64,000 nt of DNA. Origin: Turicimonas muris (GTDB lineage Bacteria > Pseudomonadota > Gammaproteobacteria > Burkholderiales > Burkholderiaceae_F). The translations under genes and the position numbers were made by a program. The stretch spans positions 1 through 64,000 of the forward strand of contig NZ_NHMP01000001.1 in assembly GCF_002221595.1 (NCBI RefSeq), written 5' to 3'. Shown here piece by piece: positions 63,743 to 64,000 of the stretch (position 1 is its first letter; each line of letters opens with the position of its first letter). Under the pieces are notes generated by a model, which was given only the letters and a program-made list of their open reading frames with translations, searched no databases and was not told the DNA's origin.

Positions 63743-64000
63743 ACTGGCAGTTGAAGCGGTTGACGTAAAGAAAACTTATACGGAAGGTAATTCCAAGGTA
63801 TCGGTGCTTAAGGGAGTTACCCTGACGGTTAAGGCCGGTGAAATCGTTGCCATTGTCGGAACTTCCGGTTCCGGAAAATCTACCTTGCTGCAGTGTCTCG
63901 GCGGCTTGGACGTGTTCGACAGCGGAAGAGTCATAATCGACGGGGAAGATCTGGGACATTTAGCTGAAAAAGAAAGAACGATTCTCAGAAACAGAAAATT
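63735..64000 (+). CDS. lolD: lipoprotein-releasing system ATP-binding protein (partial, runs off the window)
   Basis: The first 88 codons of an ABC ATPase overlapping the lolC stop by 8 bp. Walker A is VGTSGSGKSTLLQ and the start MNKLAVEAVDVKKTY is typical of LolD. It would power lipoprotein release with LolC. Confidence 0.93.
   Translation, partial: MNKLAVEAVDVKKTYTEGNSKVSVLKGVTLTVKAGEIVAIVGTSGSGKSTLLQCLGGLDVFDSGRVIIDGEDLGHLAEKERTILRNRK

Noticed and set aside
1-64000. CRISPR arrays
   Set aside because: No regularly spaced direct repeats were seen on reading the window; the only repeats are those listed.

Overview
The window looks like a chromosomal segment of a gut-type betaproteobacterium of the Burkholderiales, most likely Sutterellaceae (Parasutterella/Sutterella-like). 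This is inferred from the low-to-mid GC, the periplasmic flavoprotein reductases paired with a small multihaem cytochrome and a TtrSR-like two-component system, the gene order rpfE-type/recJ/prfB/lysS beside lolC-lolD, and a complete isc operon. No rRNA or marker gene is present to fix the species.

Layout. 1-7.5 kb: a type IC-like restriction-modification locus (hsdM-hsdS-hsdR, minus strand) with a tyrosine recombinase and an inverted, truncated hsdS copy; the 476-bp inverted repeats differ at one base, so this is a candidate invertible locus. 7.8-14.6 kb: an anaerobic-respiration island holding a secreted flavoprotein, a TtrS/TtrR-like sensor and regulator, an FMN/FAD fumarate-reductase-like flavoprotein, a tetrahaem cytochrome and the 3' stub of a third flavoprotein. 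14.7-16.6 kb: an IS1634-family element with recognisable inverted ends, flanked by a broken gene on each side (flavoprotein stub, 5'-truncated MalY-like aminotransferase). 17.8-20.8 kb: molybdate uptake operon modC-modA-modB-modD behind a perfect ModE-like palindrome. 21-30 kb: recC-recB-recD. 30.1-31.9 kb: an IS200/IS605 element (tnpA/tnpB) directly upstream of recC. 32-36.4 kb: ruvC-ruvA-ruvB plus an unknown gene, and ffh. 36.4-38.7 kb: ccsA-like, small zinc-ribbon-like protein, ampD, yggT; then two tandem tRNA-Asn genes and tyrB.

40.4-44.7 kb is the most interesting part: an ornithine decarboxylase/putrescine antiporter operon (speF-potE) preceded by an unannotated 40-codon leader ORF. Its peptide aligns with the ornithine-sensing arrest peptide SpeFL of E. 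coli, and its 3' end carries three copies of one 6-base element (sense, antisense, sense) that can form two mutually exclusive hairpins, one followed by a U run. This looks like an ornithine-responsive attenuator in a betaproteobacterium.

45.4-64 kb is mostly housekeeping: uvrB, an LMW phosphatase, iscRSUA-hscBA-fdx-iscX with an IscR-type site, an orphan HigA-like antitoxin with a toxin remnant and a duplicated Nudix fragment, a Nudix hydrolase, lysS, an SDR, prfB with its programmed +1 frameshift, recJ, an RpfE-type protein, lolC and the start of lolD. Several cryptic gene remnants lie in the intergenic spaces and were read out by hand.
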